DNA of 64,000 nt from JBBSBL01 sp963735885 (GCA_963735885.1 CAVTMP010000004.1:1-64000), one strand, 5' to 3'; positions 1-10,705 are shown, counted from the first letter of the stretch. The notes: generated by a model from the sequence alone, not told the origin. A program made the numbers and translations.

Positions 1-1
1 G

Positions 2-796
2 AAGTATCGAGTCCAGTTTGGCCAGTGTATAGACTGCCATGCCGACAAGCACCAGAACCAATTCGCCGCCGCGCCCCACTTGAATCGCTGCGAGGACTGC
101 CACACCGCAAAAGGATTTCAGCGCACCACCTTTTCCGTGGTCCGGCACGAGAAGACCCGCCTCCCGCTGCTCGGCGCGCACACCGCCATTCCTTGCGGGC
201 AATGCCACAGCGATCCCCAGAGCGGCCGCGCCGAGCCAGGGCGCTTCCGCTTCGCCGACCTGAGTTGTAACGGCTGCCACCAGGATCCGCACCAGGGGCA
301 GTTCCAGGTCCGCATGGCCGCGCGGCGGCCAGACGGCACGGCCGCGGGCTGCGAGGCGTGTCATGACAAGCGAACCTGGAAAGACGTATCGAAGTTCGAT
401 CATTCGACGAGTGCCTTCGCATTGTCGGGAACCCACCGCGGCGTCCCGTGCGAGAAGTGCCATCGTGAAGCGTTGTCAGGGGGCGGGGTGAAGACGATCG
501 TCTTCCGCTCAGGTTTGCGCCAATGCTCCGGATGCCACGAGGACGCACATGCAGGCCAGTTTGCCGCGGCGCTCGGGAAAGCCGATTGCTCGCGTTGCCA
601 CACACCCCTGCAGTGGAAACCCGCCGCCTTCGATCACGACACCACCACTGCTTTTGCGTTGGCAGGCGGACACCGGGAGGTCAAATGCGTCGCCTGCCAT
701 AAGGCGGAGCGGCGGATCGACGGGAAGAACGTGCGGATGTACAAGGCCGCCTCGAAAGAGTGCACCAGTTGTCACGGACCGGAGGCGAGAGGCTGA
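2..796 (+). CDS. Multiheme cytochrome c, ten CxxCH sites seen, 5' end outside window
   Basis: The reading frame is open from the first bases of the window, so the start and signal peptide lie upstream. The visible 264 residues hold ten CxxCH heme-binding motifs: CIDCH, CEDCH, CGQCH, CNGCH, CEACH, CEKCH, CSGCH, CSRCH, CVACH and CTSCH. Extra histidines in GAH, GTH, GGH and FDH contexts could serve as distal heme ligands. The protein should be exported and loaded with heme c outside the cytoplasm. It ends four bases before the start of the next, much larger cytochrome, which suggests one transcript and a shared electron-transfer role. Substrate and partners are unknown. Confidence 0.85.
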   Translation, partial: KYRVQFGQCIDCHADKHQNQFAAAPHLNRCEDCHTAKGFQRTTFSVVRHEKTRLPLLGAHTAIPCGQCHSDPQSGRAEPGRFRFADLSCNGCHQDPHQGQFQVRMAARRPDGTAAGCEACHDKRTWKDVSKFDHSTSAFALSGTHRGVPCEKCHREALSGGGVKTIVFRSGLRQCSGCHEDAHAGQFAAALGKADCSRCHTPLQWKPAAFDHDTTTAFALAGGHREVKCVACHKAERRIDGKNVRMYKAASKECTSCHGPEARG

Positions 797-800
797 CCCC

Positions 801-3800
801 ATGCTGAGGCTAGTATCAGGGCTGCTCTTGGCGATCGCAATCGCCTTCCCGTCCGCGGGAGCCCAGGATTTCCAGCGCGGCCCCGCCCGCAGCCCGCACG
901 GAACGCTCTCCATTCCATGCCTGAGCTGCCATAGCGCGACGAGTTGGACCCCCGTGCGCGCAGTGCCGGAGTTCAAACACAATAGCGAGACTAGTTTCAG
1001 CCTCCGCGGGCTGCATGAGAACGTTCAGTGCCGGCTGTGTCACACGAAGTTGGTCTTCTCCGACGCGGGCACGAAGTGCGCGGATTGCCACGCCGATATC
1101 CACCGCAGGCAGTTTGGCGCGCGCTGCGACGAGTGCCACACGGTGGCGGGCTGGCGCGTCGGGGTGGACGCCATCCGTGCGCATCAGAATCGCTTTCCGC
1201 TGCTCGGCGCGCACTCTATGGCGGAGTGCGATTCCTGTCACAAGGGCGCCGCCGGCGCGCAGTATACCGGCCTGAACACGGAGTGTGCCTCCTGCCACTT
1301 GAAGAATTACCAGCAGGCGAGCCCGGTCAACCATCAGGCCGCCGGTTTCCCGCTCGATTGCCGCCAATGCCACGGATTGGACGGTTGGCGCTTACGGAAA
1401 TTCGACCACACCCAATTCACCCATTTCCAGATCGATGGCGCGCACGCCGGCCTGGAATGCAGCGCCTGCCATGCCGGCGGACGCTATGCCGGCGTCACCG
1501 CGGACTGTTTCGGGTGCCACGCCCGGGACTTCGCCTCCGCGGCGAGCGTCGACCACGTCAAGGCGGGCTTCCCCAGGGATTGCACGAGTTGCCACAGTAC
1601 GGCCGGCTGGAAGGGCGCGCAATTCGACCACGGCGCTCTGACGAAGTTCCAGTTGACTGGCGCCCACGTCCGCGTGGAGTGCACGTCCTGCCATGTCAGC
1701 GGGAGATTTGCCGGGACTCGCGCGGACTGTTACGGATGCCACGTGGGGAACTACGAAAGCGTCAAGAACCCCGATCACGTCAAGAGTAGTTTCCCTACCG
1801 ATTGTGCGAGCTGCCATACGACGACTAATTGGCTGAATGCAACGTTCAACCACACCCTGGCGCGTTTTCCGTTGACGGGGGCGCACACGCAGGCCTCCTG
1901 CACGCAGTGTCACGTCGGCGGCCAATACGCGGGGATCTCGTCCCAGTGTTCCAACTGCCACCTGCCCAACTATCAGAAGACGACGAACCCAAATCACCTT
2001 ACGGCGGGATTCCCTCAAGATTGCATGCTATGCCACACCACCGCGCAATGGGCCGGGGGGAAGTTCGATCACAGCACGAAGACTACGTTCCCACTGACGG
2101 GATCGCATGTGCCTCTGTCATGCACTCAGTGCCATTCTTCGGGCCAATTCGCCGGCTTGTCTGCGCAGTGTGCTTCGTGCCACTTGCCCAACTATCAGAA
2201 GACCACCAATCCGAACCACGCGGCGGCGGGCTTCCCGCAGGACTGCGCTGTCTGCCACACCACCGCGCAATGGACCGGGGCGAAGTTCGATCACGGCAAA
2301 GACGAAATTCGCGCTGACGGGATCGCATGTGCCGTTGGCGTGCACGCAGTGCCACTCGTCGGGCCAGTACGCAGGCCTGTCCGCGCAGTGCGCTTCGTGC
2401 CATTTGCCCAACTATCAGAAGACGACCAACCCGAACCACGTGGCAGCGGGATTCCCGCAGGACTGCGCCGTCTGCCACACCACCGCGCAATGGGCCGGGG
2501 CGAAGTTCGATCACGGCAAAACGAAATTCGCGCTGACCGGATCGCATGTGCCGTTGGCGTGCACGCAGTGCCACTCGTCGGGCCAGTACGCCGGCCTGTC
2601 CGCGCAGTGCGCTTCGTGCCACCTGCCCAACTATCAGAAGACGACCAATCCGAACCACGTGGCGGCGGGCTTCCCGCAGGATTGCGCTGTCTGCCACACG
2701 ACCGCGCAATGGGCCGGGGCGAAGTTCGATCACAGCAAGACGAAATTCCCGCTGACCGGATCGCATGTGCCGTTGGCGTGCACGCAGTGCCACTCGTCCG
2801 GCCAGTACGCAGGCCTGTCCACGCCGTGCGCTTCGTGCCATCTGCCCAACTATCAGAAGACCACCAATCCGAACCACGTTGCGGCGGGCTTCCCGCAGGA
2901 TTGCACGCTGTGTCACACCACCACGCAATGGGCCGGTGCGACGTTCAACCACACCGCCAAAACGAACTTCCCGCTGACGGGAGCGCATGTACCCCTGACG
3001 TGCAATCAGTGCCACTCGTCCGGCGTGTATGCGGGCCTGTCCACGCAGTGCGTTTCGTGCCACCTGCCCAATTATCAGAAGACCACCAATCCGAACCACG
3101 TCACGGCCGGATTCCCGCAGGATTGCGCTGTCTGCCACACCACCACGCAATGGCCGGGGCGACGTTCAATCACACCACGACGACGAAGTTCCCGCTGACG
3201 GAGCGCACGCTGCACGTCGGCGTGCACGCAGTGCCACGTCGGCGGGCGTCTACGCGGGCACCGCCGACCACGTGCGCCTCGTGCCACCTGCCGAATTACC
3301 AGAAGACCACCAATCCGAACCACGTCACGGCCGGTTTCCCGCAGGACTGCGCGGCCTGCCACACGACCACGCAATGGTACCGGCGCGACGTTCAACCACA
3401 CCACCAGAGACGACGTTCCCGCTGACGGGGCCCACGTATCGCTGACCTGCACTCAGTGCCACGCGACCGGCGACTACGCGGGCCTGTCCACGCACGTGCG
3501 CCTCGTGCCACCTGCCCAACTATCAGAAGACCACCAATCCGAACCACGTGACGGCGGCTTTCCCGCAGGATTGCACCCTGTGTCACACGACCACCCAATG
3601 GGCTGGCGCGACGTTCAACCACACCACCAAGACGACGTTCCCGCTGACGGGAGCGCACGTCTCCCTGACGTGCAATCTGTGCCACGTCGTCCGGCGTTTA
3701 TGCGGGGCTGTCCACGCAGTGCGTTTCCTGCCACCTCCCCAACTACCAGCAGACCACCAATCCGAACCACGTCGCGGCGGGCTTCCCGCAGGACTGCGCT

Positions 3801-4930
3801 GCCTGTCACACGACCGACGCAATGGGCCGGAGCCACGTTCGATCACAGCGTCAAGACCCGCTTCCCTCTGACCGGGGCGCACGTGCAGGTGGCCTGCAAT
3901 CAGTGCCACGCGTCGGGCAGTTTACGCGGGACTCTCCACCGCTTGTGTCTCTTGCCACCTCGTCTAACTATCAGAAGACGACCAATCCGAACCACGTTAC
4001 GTCCGGCTTCCCGCAGGACTGCGCTACCTGTCACACGACCACGCAATGGACCGGCGCGACGTTCAACCACACCACCATGACTACGTTCCCGTTGACGGGG
4101 ACGCACTTGCAGGCAACCTGCGTCCAGTGCCACTCCTCGGGCGTATATAAAGGACTTGCGACCACCTGTGCGTCCTGCCATCTGGCGACGTACCAAGCCA
4201 CTACCAACCCGAAGCACGTCGGCGGCCGGATTCCCGCAGGACTGCTCGCTCTGCCACTCGACGACGAATTGGCTGGGGGCCACGCTTCAACCACTCCGCG
4301 TTGCCCTTCCCGCTGGTGGGCAAGCACGTCAGCCTCGGCTTGCGTCAGTTGCCATGCGTCGGGCGTCTACGCGGGGCTTGCCACCACCTGCGTGTCCTGC
4401 CACCTGGCAAAGTACCAGGGCACCACCAACCCGAACCACACGACGGCAGGCTTTCCGCAGACGTGCGAGTTGTGCCACACACCCACGGGATGGACGCCCT
4501 CGATCATTCAACCACGCCACGACGGTGTTCCCGCTCACCGGCGCGCACACCTCGGTAGCCTGCGCTAACTGCCACGTGGGCGGCAAGTACGTCGGAACTC
4601 CCACAGACTGCTACTCGTGTCACAAGACGATGTACAACACCACCACCAATCCGAATCACACGGCGGCGGGGTTCCCGACCACGTGCCAGACCTGCCACAC
4701 CACAACGAACTTGGGCGGGCGCCACGTTCAACCACACCTGGTTCCCGTCAAATCACCACGGGGCAGCGGGGGTCTGCAGCACGTGCCACACCAACCCGTC
4801 GGACTACAAGGTGTTCCAGTGCACCGGTTGCCACGCCAAGGCGACCACGGATTCGCATCACTCGGGCAGGACCGGGTACGTGTACAACAGCGCGAATTGC
4901 TACGCATGTCACCCGAGGGGGAGCTCATGA
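801..4930 (+). CDS. Giant repetitive multiheme cytochrome c, about 55 heme sites (several frameshifts)
   Basis: The ATG at 801 opens a signal peptide (MLRLVSGLLLAIAIAFPSAG) and then about 1,370 residues once frameshifts are repaired. I count about 55 CxxCH motifs. Most of the chain is a roughly 73-residue module, repeated about 16 times, with three CxxCH per module and three conserved spare histidines (G-[AS]-H, NPNH, F-[ND]-H). That is the count needed for bis-histidine ligation of three hemes. Single-base shifts occur near 2301, 3153, 3200-3290, 3378, 3493, 3686, 3816, 3924, 4219, 4285 and later. The repaired frame ends with CYACH and a TGA that overlaps the next ATG. An extended electron wire at or beyond the periplasm is my inference. 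Confidence 0.8.
1890..4700 (+). repeat. Tandem 219-bp coding repeats of the giant cytochrome
   Basis: The unit is close to 219 bp (73 codons) and is clearest around 2327, 2546 and 2765, where successive copies differ at only a few bases. Each unit reads CTQCH, about 16 residues, CASCHLPNYQKTTNPNH, then AGFPQDC-x-x-CHTT and a [ND]H before a KFPLTG turn. Units before 1890 (from about 1190) are diverged, and those after 3900 drift again. The near-identity in the middle suggests recent unit duplication. It also makes this tract prone to assembly collapse or expansion, so the true copy number is uncertain. Confidence 0.85.
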
Positions 4931-6576
4931 GAAAGATCCTGCTGATTCTCTGGGTCGTTGCCGGTCTGTTGCCGGGGCAGACTTCCAAGCCGGTGCCCAC
5001 GTATCGCGTCAAGCACGTCGCCGAGGGCGCGGTGTACCTGGAGGGCGGCCGCAGCGCCGGCCTCTCGGAAGGGGTGAGACTGACCATCCGGCGTCCGGCT
5101 GCGGGCGCGCAGCCCGAACGGGTGGTGGCGGAACTGGAGGTGACCTCGGTGGCGTCGGCCTCCGCGGTGTGCGAGATCAAGAGTTCCCAGGGCGAGATTG
5201 AGGCCGGGGACACAGCCTATCTCTCCCTGGAAGATGCCGAGCTGCTACAGGCGGTGAAATCGTCGGAAGCGGGTAAGAAGTACGTGCAGGTGGTCACCTT
5301 CACCGAAGGCGATCCCCTGGACGAGGAGGCGCGTGCGGCCGTTCCCCATGCGCCGTCGCCCGCCGTCAACCGCGTTCGCGGCCGAATCGGCTTCGAGTAC
5401 AACACCATCCGGCAGCCCGGAGGCGGAGGCGACTCCTCCCAGCTCGGGCTGGTGGTCCGGGCGGACATGACCCGAATCGGCGGCAGTTACTGGAGCGTCA
5501 GTGGATTTTGGCGCGGGAGGTTGAGCTCGCGCAACAGCGGCACTCAACAGCCGACCATCACCGACCTTCTGAACCGCACCTACCACCTGTCGCTTACCTA
5601 CAGCAATCCCCAGTCGCCGTGGATGGCGGGTTTCGGGCGGCTCTTCCTGCCGTGGGCGAACAGCCTGGAAACCATCGACGGCGGATACCTGGCCCACCGC
5701 ATCGGCCGGAGGTTCACGGCCGGCACTTTCGCCGGCTCCACTCCCGATCCTACGTCTTGGAACTACAACCCGAACCGCCAGCTCGCGGGCAGCTTCCTGA
5801 ACTACACCGCCGGAACTTTCGAGACCGTCCGCGTCTCCAGCACCGCCGGCCTGGCCCTGAGCTATATCCAATGGAAGCCGGAACGCGCAGTTCGCCTTCT
5901 TCGAGAACGGCCTGTTCTTCAGACGCTACCTGTCCGTCTACCACAACCTGGAAGCCGACCGGATCAGAGGCCAGCAGGACGCAGCCGAGAACGGCATGCG
6001 CGTCAGCCGGAGTTTCCTGACCGTCCGGCTTCAACCGATGCGCTATCCTTTCGTTCGACGTCAGCCACAACTACTTCCGAAACGTGCCGACGTTCGATCC
6101 ACGGCTCGTCGCGACGGGGCTGGTGGACAAGCTGCTCTTTCAGGGAGTATCGGCGGGTTTCCGCCTCGAGTTGCCGTGGCGGACCTCCGCCTACGCCAGC
6201 TTCGGACGAAGCAGCCGGAGCGGCGACAGCCGCAGTTCCTTGAACCAGATGTACGGCCTGGCGAAGTCCGACATTCTCCGCACGGGCATCCGGGTCGACG
6301 CGCGCTACTCGAAATTCGACAGTTCCTTTGGCCGCGGCACCTACCGGGCGCTCTCCGTGAGCAGGTCGATTCGGCGAGAGGATACGGTTTGACCTCCAGG
6401 CGGGAGAACAGAACTACGCGTCGGCGCTCACCGACCAGAACCGGGCGCGTTTCCTCAACAGCTCGGTGGACTGGTTTCTGGCGGCCCACTACGCCCTCGG
6501 CGCCGGCTACACCCTGTATCGCTCGCCAACCCAGAACTACAACCAGATGTACGTGAACCTTGGTTACAGGTTTTGA
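4927..6576 (+). CDS. Outer-membrane beta-barrel protein next to multiheme cytochromes (frameshifted)
   Basis: The ATG overlaps the cytochrome stop (ATGA) and follows a strong GGGGGAG ribosome-binding site. The repaired product is about 545 residues. It has a signal peptide, an N-terminal small beta domain of about 80 residues (YRVKHVAEGAVYLEGG onward, reminiscent of FlgT-type SH3-like domains), and then alternating aromatic strands such as SYWSVSGFWRGRL and YHLSLTYSN. It ends in NLGYRF, an aromatic C-terminus typical of outer-membrane barrels. Single-base insertions lie near 5882, 6032 or 6047, and 6375. By position it may be the outer-membrane sleeve for the cytochromes, in the manner of MtrB or PioB. 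I see no sequence proof of that family. Confidence 0.65.
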
Positions 6577-6578
6577 AT

Positions 6579-7349
6579 ATGAAGTTACCGACTCTGCTTC
6601 TGACACTCTGCGCCAGTGGGCTGGCGTCCGACTTGCCTCCCGTGCAGGATGTGCTGCGAAACACAGGCAAGGCGGTCGAGATCTTTTCATCGGAGTTCGC
6701 TTCGGTGAACTGCAGGGAACAGGTCTCGCAGAGCAAGCTGGACAAGAACGGAAAGGTGGCCTCCCGCAAAGATGCGAGCTACGACTACCTCATGCTGATG
6801 CGCCAGGCGGAGGGGGACCTTGTGGTTGAGGAATCACGGGTCGCGGTGCAGCCCGCCGGAGCCCCGGAGAAGGCCCCGCTGCTCGTCACAAGCGGGTTCT
6901 CGGCCTTCCTGCTGATCTTTCATCCTCTCTTCCAGCACAGTTACGAGTACTCCCCAGCAGTGGAAGAGGAATTGCAGGGGAGGAAGGTCTTGCGGGTGGA
7001 CTTTCGACAGATCCGCAATGCCCGCGCTCCTTCCTGCCTTCGTTTGCGGGGGCGCGACTACCCGCTCGAATGGAACGGCAGCGCTTGGATCGACCAGCGC
7101 TCCGGCACCGTGGTCAAAGTCAGAGCGGCGCTGGCTTCCAGCATGGAAGACCTGGGGCTGAAGTCGCTGGAGGCTGAGGTGCTCTACGCGCCGGTGAAGT
7201 TCGGCGACTCCGCCGCGGAACATTGGCTCCCTTCGATGGCAACCATCGAGGCCTCGACGCCTCTCCAGCACTGGAGGAATGTGCACCAGTTCACGGGCTA
7301 CAAGCTCTTCTCCGTAGACACGAGCACCCGCACGGAGACGCCCCAGTGA
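6579..7349 (+). CDS. Secreted hypothetical protein of the cytochrome cluster
   Basis: The ATG at 6579 lies two bases after the barrel stop. An in-frame TTG at 6573 is a weaker alternative. The 256-residue product begins with a short signal peptide (MKLPTLLLTLCASGLASD) and is otherwise soluble. It contains a long segment of mixed strands and a central hydrophobic stretch, SGFSAFLLIFHPLF. There is no CxxCH motif, so it is not a cytochrome. The tail discusses no known catalytic motif that I recognise. It may be a periplasmic accessory of the cytochrome system. No function is assigned. Confidence 0.6.
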   Translation: MKLPTLLLTLCASGLASDLPPVQDVLRNTGKAVEIFSSEFASVNCREQVSQSKLDKNGKVASRKDASYDYLMLMRQAEGDLVVEESRVAVQPAGAPEKAPLLVTSGFSAFLLIFHPLFQHSYEYSPAVEEELQGRKVLRVDFRQIRNARAPSCLRLRGRDYPLEWNGSAWIDQRSGTVVKVRAALASSMEDLGLKSLEAEVLYAPVKFGDSAAEHWLPSMATIEASTPLQHWRNVHQFTGYKLFSVDTSTRTETPQ

Positions 7350-7398
7350 CCAGCCGGGCGAACTCACCACGGTCGAATGCGAATTGGGAGGGACAACC

Positions 7399-8184
7399 AT
7401 GACGGTTCTGGATCTTGACAAGGATATGACCTCGGCGGACGACGCCGCCTCGGAAGCGGCGGCGCCCAATGCCGCCCCGGAGATAGCCAGCAAGCCGCTG
7501 GAACCGGGGACAACGGCAAGATCCTGCGGTTCTATCGATCGGAGCGATTGCTCCACTGGGCGATCGCGGTGCCGTTCCTGGTCTGCTTCGCCACCGCGCT
7601 GATTCTGGTGGTGTTCTACAACCCCGAGCCGCACCGGCCGTATCGCGTTCTATTCTCCTGGATGCACCGGACGTCCGGCCTCTGCCTCATCGTTCTCCCC
7701 TTGCTGGCGGTGTACAGGAGCCGGGGGGATTTCCGGGTTCACTTCTACAACATCAAGCAGGCGTGGACCTGGGTGTTCGACGACTTCAAGTGGCTTAGTC
7801 TGATGATGGCGGCCTCCGTCAACACCAAGATCAAGCTGCCCGATCAGGGGAAGTTCAATGCCGCCGAAAAGATGAACTTCATGGTGCTGATGGGCACCTA
7901 TCCGCTGTACATCGCCACCGGTCTGTTCATCTGGCTGACGCACGTCGCCTTTGTGTCCTGGCTGATGCACACGGCCATGGCGCTGCTGGCGACGCCGCTC
8001 ATCTTGGGACACATGTACATGGCCATCGTCAGCCAGCAGCGGCCGTCCGGGCCTGACCGGGATGAAGAATGGCTACGTGGACCGGCATTGGGCCAAGCAT
8101 CACTACGCGCACTGGTACCGGGAGCACTTCGGACACGAAGAGGCCGCTGCGCCCGAGGCGAAAGATCCGGAAGCGGCCGCCTGA
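7399..8184 (+). CDS. Cytochrome b561/formate dehydrogenase gamma-like membrane protein (frameshifted)
   Basis: The ATG at 7399 follows a GGGAGGG site. After a disordered, Ala/Glu-rich N-terminus of about 40 residues, the repaired protein has four membrane helices. Histidines suited to heme b binding occur at RLLHWAIAVPF, FSWMHRTSGLC, MHTAMALL and ILGHMYMAI. The C-terminal tail WAKHHYAHWYREHF is typical of the cytochrome b/b6-like subunits that pass electrons between quinol and periplasmic cytochromes. One base is missing near 7511 and one is inserted near 8039. It is the likely inner-membrane entry point for the multiheme cytochromes upstream. Confidence 0.75.
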
Positions 8185-8235
8185 ATGGGCCTGCACGGGA
8201 CACTCACCCCGGGCTGCTAGAATCGTAGCGCGGTG

Positions 8236-9159
8236 ATGCCGCGCGCGATGGACGAAAGCCAGCTTCTCCGGCTCATTAGACGCCGGGTTCCACTGATCAA
8301 GCCCTCCGCCCTGATTCTGGGGATCGGCGACGACTGCGCGGTCTTCCGGCCGCCCGGCTCCAAGACAGACTGGCTCATCACCACGGACATGCTGATCGAA
8401 GACGTCCACTTTCGCCGCGACGCGCATCCGGCCAGATCGGTGGGCCACCGCGTGCTGGCGCGCGGTTTGAGCGACATCGCGGCAATGGGCGGCGAGCCGC
8501 GCTTCGCGCTGCTCTCGCTGGCGCTCGCGGAGTGGACCAAGACGCGCTGGGTCAATGATTTCTTCCGGGGATTCGGAGCTCTCGCCGGGCGCACGCGTGT
8601 GGCGCTCGCGGGGGGCGATCTGGCGCGCTCCGCGAAGCTCTCCTGCGACGTGGTGGTCTGCGGCGAAGCGCCGCGCGGGGCGGCACTGAGGCGCGACGGC
8701 GCCCGGCCCGGCGATCAGATCTGCGTTTCCGGCTTGCTGGGAGGCTCGGCACTCGGGCTTCGCGCCCAGCGCGGCGCCGCATGGAAACGGCATTTGTACC
8801 CGGAGCCTCGCCTGGCGCTCGGCCGCTTCTTGCGGCGGAGGCTCAAAGCCACGGCCGCGATGGACCTCAGCGACGGGCTGTCTCTGGACCTGCGGCGGCT
8901 GGCGCTGGCTTCGGGCGTTTCCGCCGAACTCGATCTCGAACCGCCACGATTCCGCGGTGCCAGCCTCGAAGACGCACTGCATGGCGGCGAGGACTACGAA
9001 CTCCTGTTCACGCTGCCTCCGCGCGTCAAGTTGCCCGCCGCGCACGAGGGCGTCCCGCTCACCCGCATCGGCTTCGTCGAGCGAGGCAAGCCGGGCCGCG
9101 TCCTCTTTCTCGGCCGGCCGCTGGCGGCGCGCGGCTACGACCATTTCCGGGACAGGTAG
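8236..9159 (+). CDS. thiL: Thiamine-monophosphate kinase
   Basis: This is an intact 307-residue protein. It phosphorylates thiamine monophosphate to the diphosphate cofactor, using ATP. Family features are in order: the N-terminal ILGIGDDCAVF magnesium-binding segment, LITTDMLIEDVHF, LSDIAAMGGEP, ALAGGDLARS and AMDLSDGLSLDL, ending with HGGEDYELLF. An in-frame GTG at 8233 precedes the ATG. This stretch is free of frameshifts, unlike the cytochrome genes to its left. It is not functionally tied to them, and lies about 50 bases downstream of the cytochrome b. Confidence 0.93.
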   Translation: MPRAMDESQLLRLIRRRVPLIKPSALILGIGDDCAVFRPPGSKTDWLITTDMLIEDVHFRRDAHPARSVGHRVLARGLSDIAAMGGEPRFALLSLALAEWTKTRWVNDFFRGFGALAGRTRVALAGGDLARSAKLSCDVVVCGEAPRGAALRRDGARPGDQICVSGLLGGSALGLRAQRGAAWKRHLYPEPRLALGRFLRRRLKATAAMDLSDGLSLDLRRLALASGVSAELDLEPPRFRGASLEDALHGGEDYELLFTLPPRVKLPAAHEGVPLTRIGFVERGKPGRVLFLGRPLAARGYDHFRDR

Positions 9160-9203
9160 GGTAGATTGGGTAGGATCGAATCACCCAGGAGTGCGCGGTA
9201 TTG

Positions 9204-10692
9204 ATGACCCTCGATTTCTTCGAGAAGCTCAACCAGAACGTGGCGCGTTTTCCGGACCGGGTTGTTTTTCAGAACCTCACGGAGACGGAGCGCGAGACGT
9301 TCACCTACCGGCAGGTGGCCGAAGAGGCCGCCGCGATGGGAGCGCATCTGGCGCGCGAGGGCGTGCGGCCGGGCGAGCGCGTGGGAATTCTGATGGAGGC
9401 TCACCCGCGCTGGGGCATGGCGTTTCTGGCGGCGCAGAGCGCGGGCGCGGTCATCGTGCCGCTCGATATCCTGCACGAAGCCGAGACGCTCGCGGGCCTC
9501 ATCCAGCATGCCGGCTGTAGCTTCATCATCGTCTCCGAGCGGCTGACGCCGCTGTGGCGCGAGATCCAGCCCCTGCTCAAGGAGCCGCTGCCGCTTTCTG
9601 GTAGCCGGCGCGCGTCCCGTCGAGATCGCGGCGGCAGGTTGCCGCTGGTCGAGCGCAATCTCGACGACGAGCTGATCATCCTCTACACCAGCGGCACCAC
9701 CGGCGATCCCAAAGGGGTAGTGCTCTCGGGCCGCAATGTGTACCGCAACGTGGTGGAGGTGCTGAAGATGGTCGGGCCCACATCGGACGATCATTTTCTG
9801 AACGTGCTGCCTCTCTATCACGTCCTCGCGCTGGTCATCAACTTCATCGTCCCCCTGTACTTGGGCGCGCGGGTCACATTTCTGCAATCGCTCGAAGCGC
9901 AGAAGATCCTCAAGACGTTTCGAGAGGAAGGCATCAGCATCTTCATTTGCGTGCCGCAGTTTTACTACCTGGTGCATCGCCGCATCCTGCAGGAGGTGGA
10001 GCGGCAGGGATTCCTCAAGAAGTTCCTGTTTCGACGGCTGCTGGCCGTGTCACGGTTCGCCAACCTGCGGCTCGGTCTCAACCCGGGGCGGCTTTTCTTT
10101 GCGGCGATTCATAGGCAGTTCGGGCCTCGCCTCCGGCTGTTCGGGGTGGGCGGCGCGAGGTTCGACAGCGAAGTCGCCGAGTCCTTCCGCGACATGGGAT
10201 TCGGCATGCTTCAGGCCTTCGGCATGACGGAGACGGCGGCGCTGATCACGGTTGCTCTGGCGAAGAGCCACGCGGTGGGAACCGCGGGAGTGCCGCTGCC
10301 ACACGTCGAAATCCGGATCGACGGAATGGACGAGAACGGCACGGGCGAGGTGCTGGTCCGCGGCGAGAACGTCATGCTGGGGTACTACAAGAAACCCCCA
10401 GGCGACCGCGGAGGCGCTGCAGGACGGCTGGCTCCATACCGGCGATCTGGGGTACATCGACCGGCGGGGCTACCTGCGCATCACGGGGCGGAAGAAGGAC
10501 GTGATCGTGCTCAGCTCCGGCAAGAACATTTACCCCGAGGAAATCGAGAGGTTCTACCAGTCGGGCAGCCCAGTAGTTAAGGAAATCTGCGTCGTGGGCG
10601 TGCCGGACGAGGAGGGCGAGCGGCTCCACGCCGTGGTCGTGCCGGACTTCGACGCGCTGAAGAGCCGGCGACGTGGTGAACTCCTATGACGC
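9204..10692 (+). CDS. AMP-dependent synthetase/ligase (acyl-CoA synthetase-like), 3' truncated
   Basis: The ATG at 9204 (preceded by an in-frame TTG) opens an adenylate-forming enzyme. The P-loop-like IILYTSGTTGDPKGVVL, the core motif AFGMTETA, the GDLGYID segment and the hinge-following GRKKDVIVLSSGKNIYPEEIE are all present. They indicate acyl or fatty acid activation through an acyl-AMP. An extra A near 10394 shifts frame, and two compensating shifts near 9600-9640 alter a stretch that reads RFLVAGARPVEIAAAG in another frame. The gene stops making sense after VVNSYDAV at about 10692, where a different, GC-richer genome begins. About 30 or more C-terminal residues are missing. Confidence 0.8.
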
Positions 10693-10705
10693 CGTCGCGG
10701 CCCGC
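10685..10705. other. Probable chimeric junction between two genomes
   Basis: To the left, the acyl-CoA synthetase reads in frame to about 10692. To the right, a TadC/type II secretion F-like protein starts in mid-domain at about 10700. Base composition, third-position GC and start codon use change abruptly at this point. No transposase, tRNA or repeat that could mark natural integration is visible. Both genes are broken at the same spot, which fits an assembly join better than a biological insertion. Confidence 0.75.

Noticed and set aside
2083..3150. Long reverse-strand frame with regular repeats inside the cytochrome tract
   Set aside because: Its repeats only mirror the 219-bp units of the cytochrome on the other strand. 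It has no CxxCH or signal peptide.
1890..4700. Regularly spaced repeats that might suggest a CRISPR array
   Set aside because: The 219-bp units are contiguous and coding. They have no spacers, and no cas genes are nearby.
2290..4900. Programmed ribosomal frameshifting in the cytochrome and in the Mur genes
   Set aside because: The shifts have no common slippery site or downstream structure. They occur many times per gene, in unrelated genes and on both sides of a chimeric join. Sequencing error is simpler.
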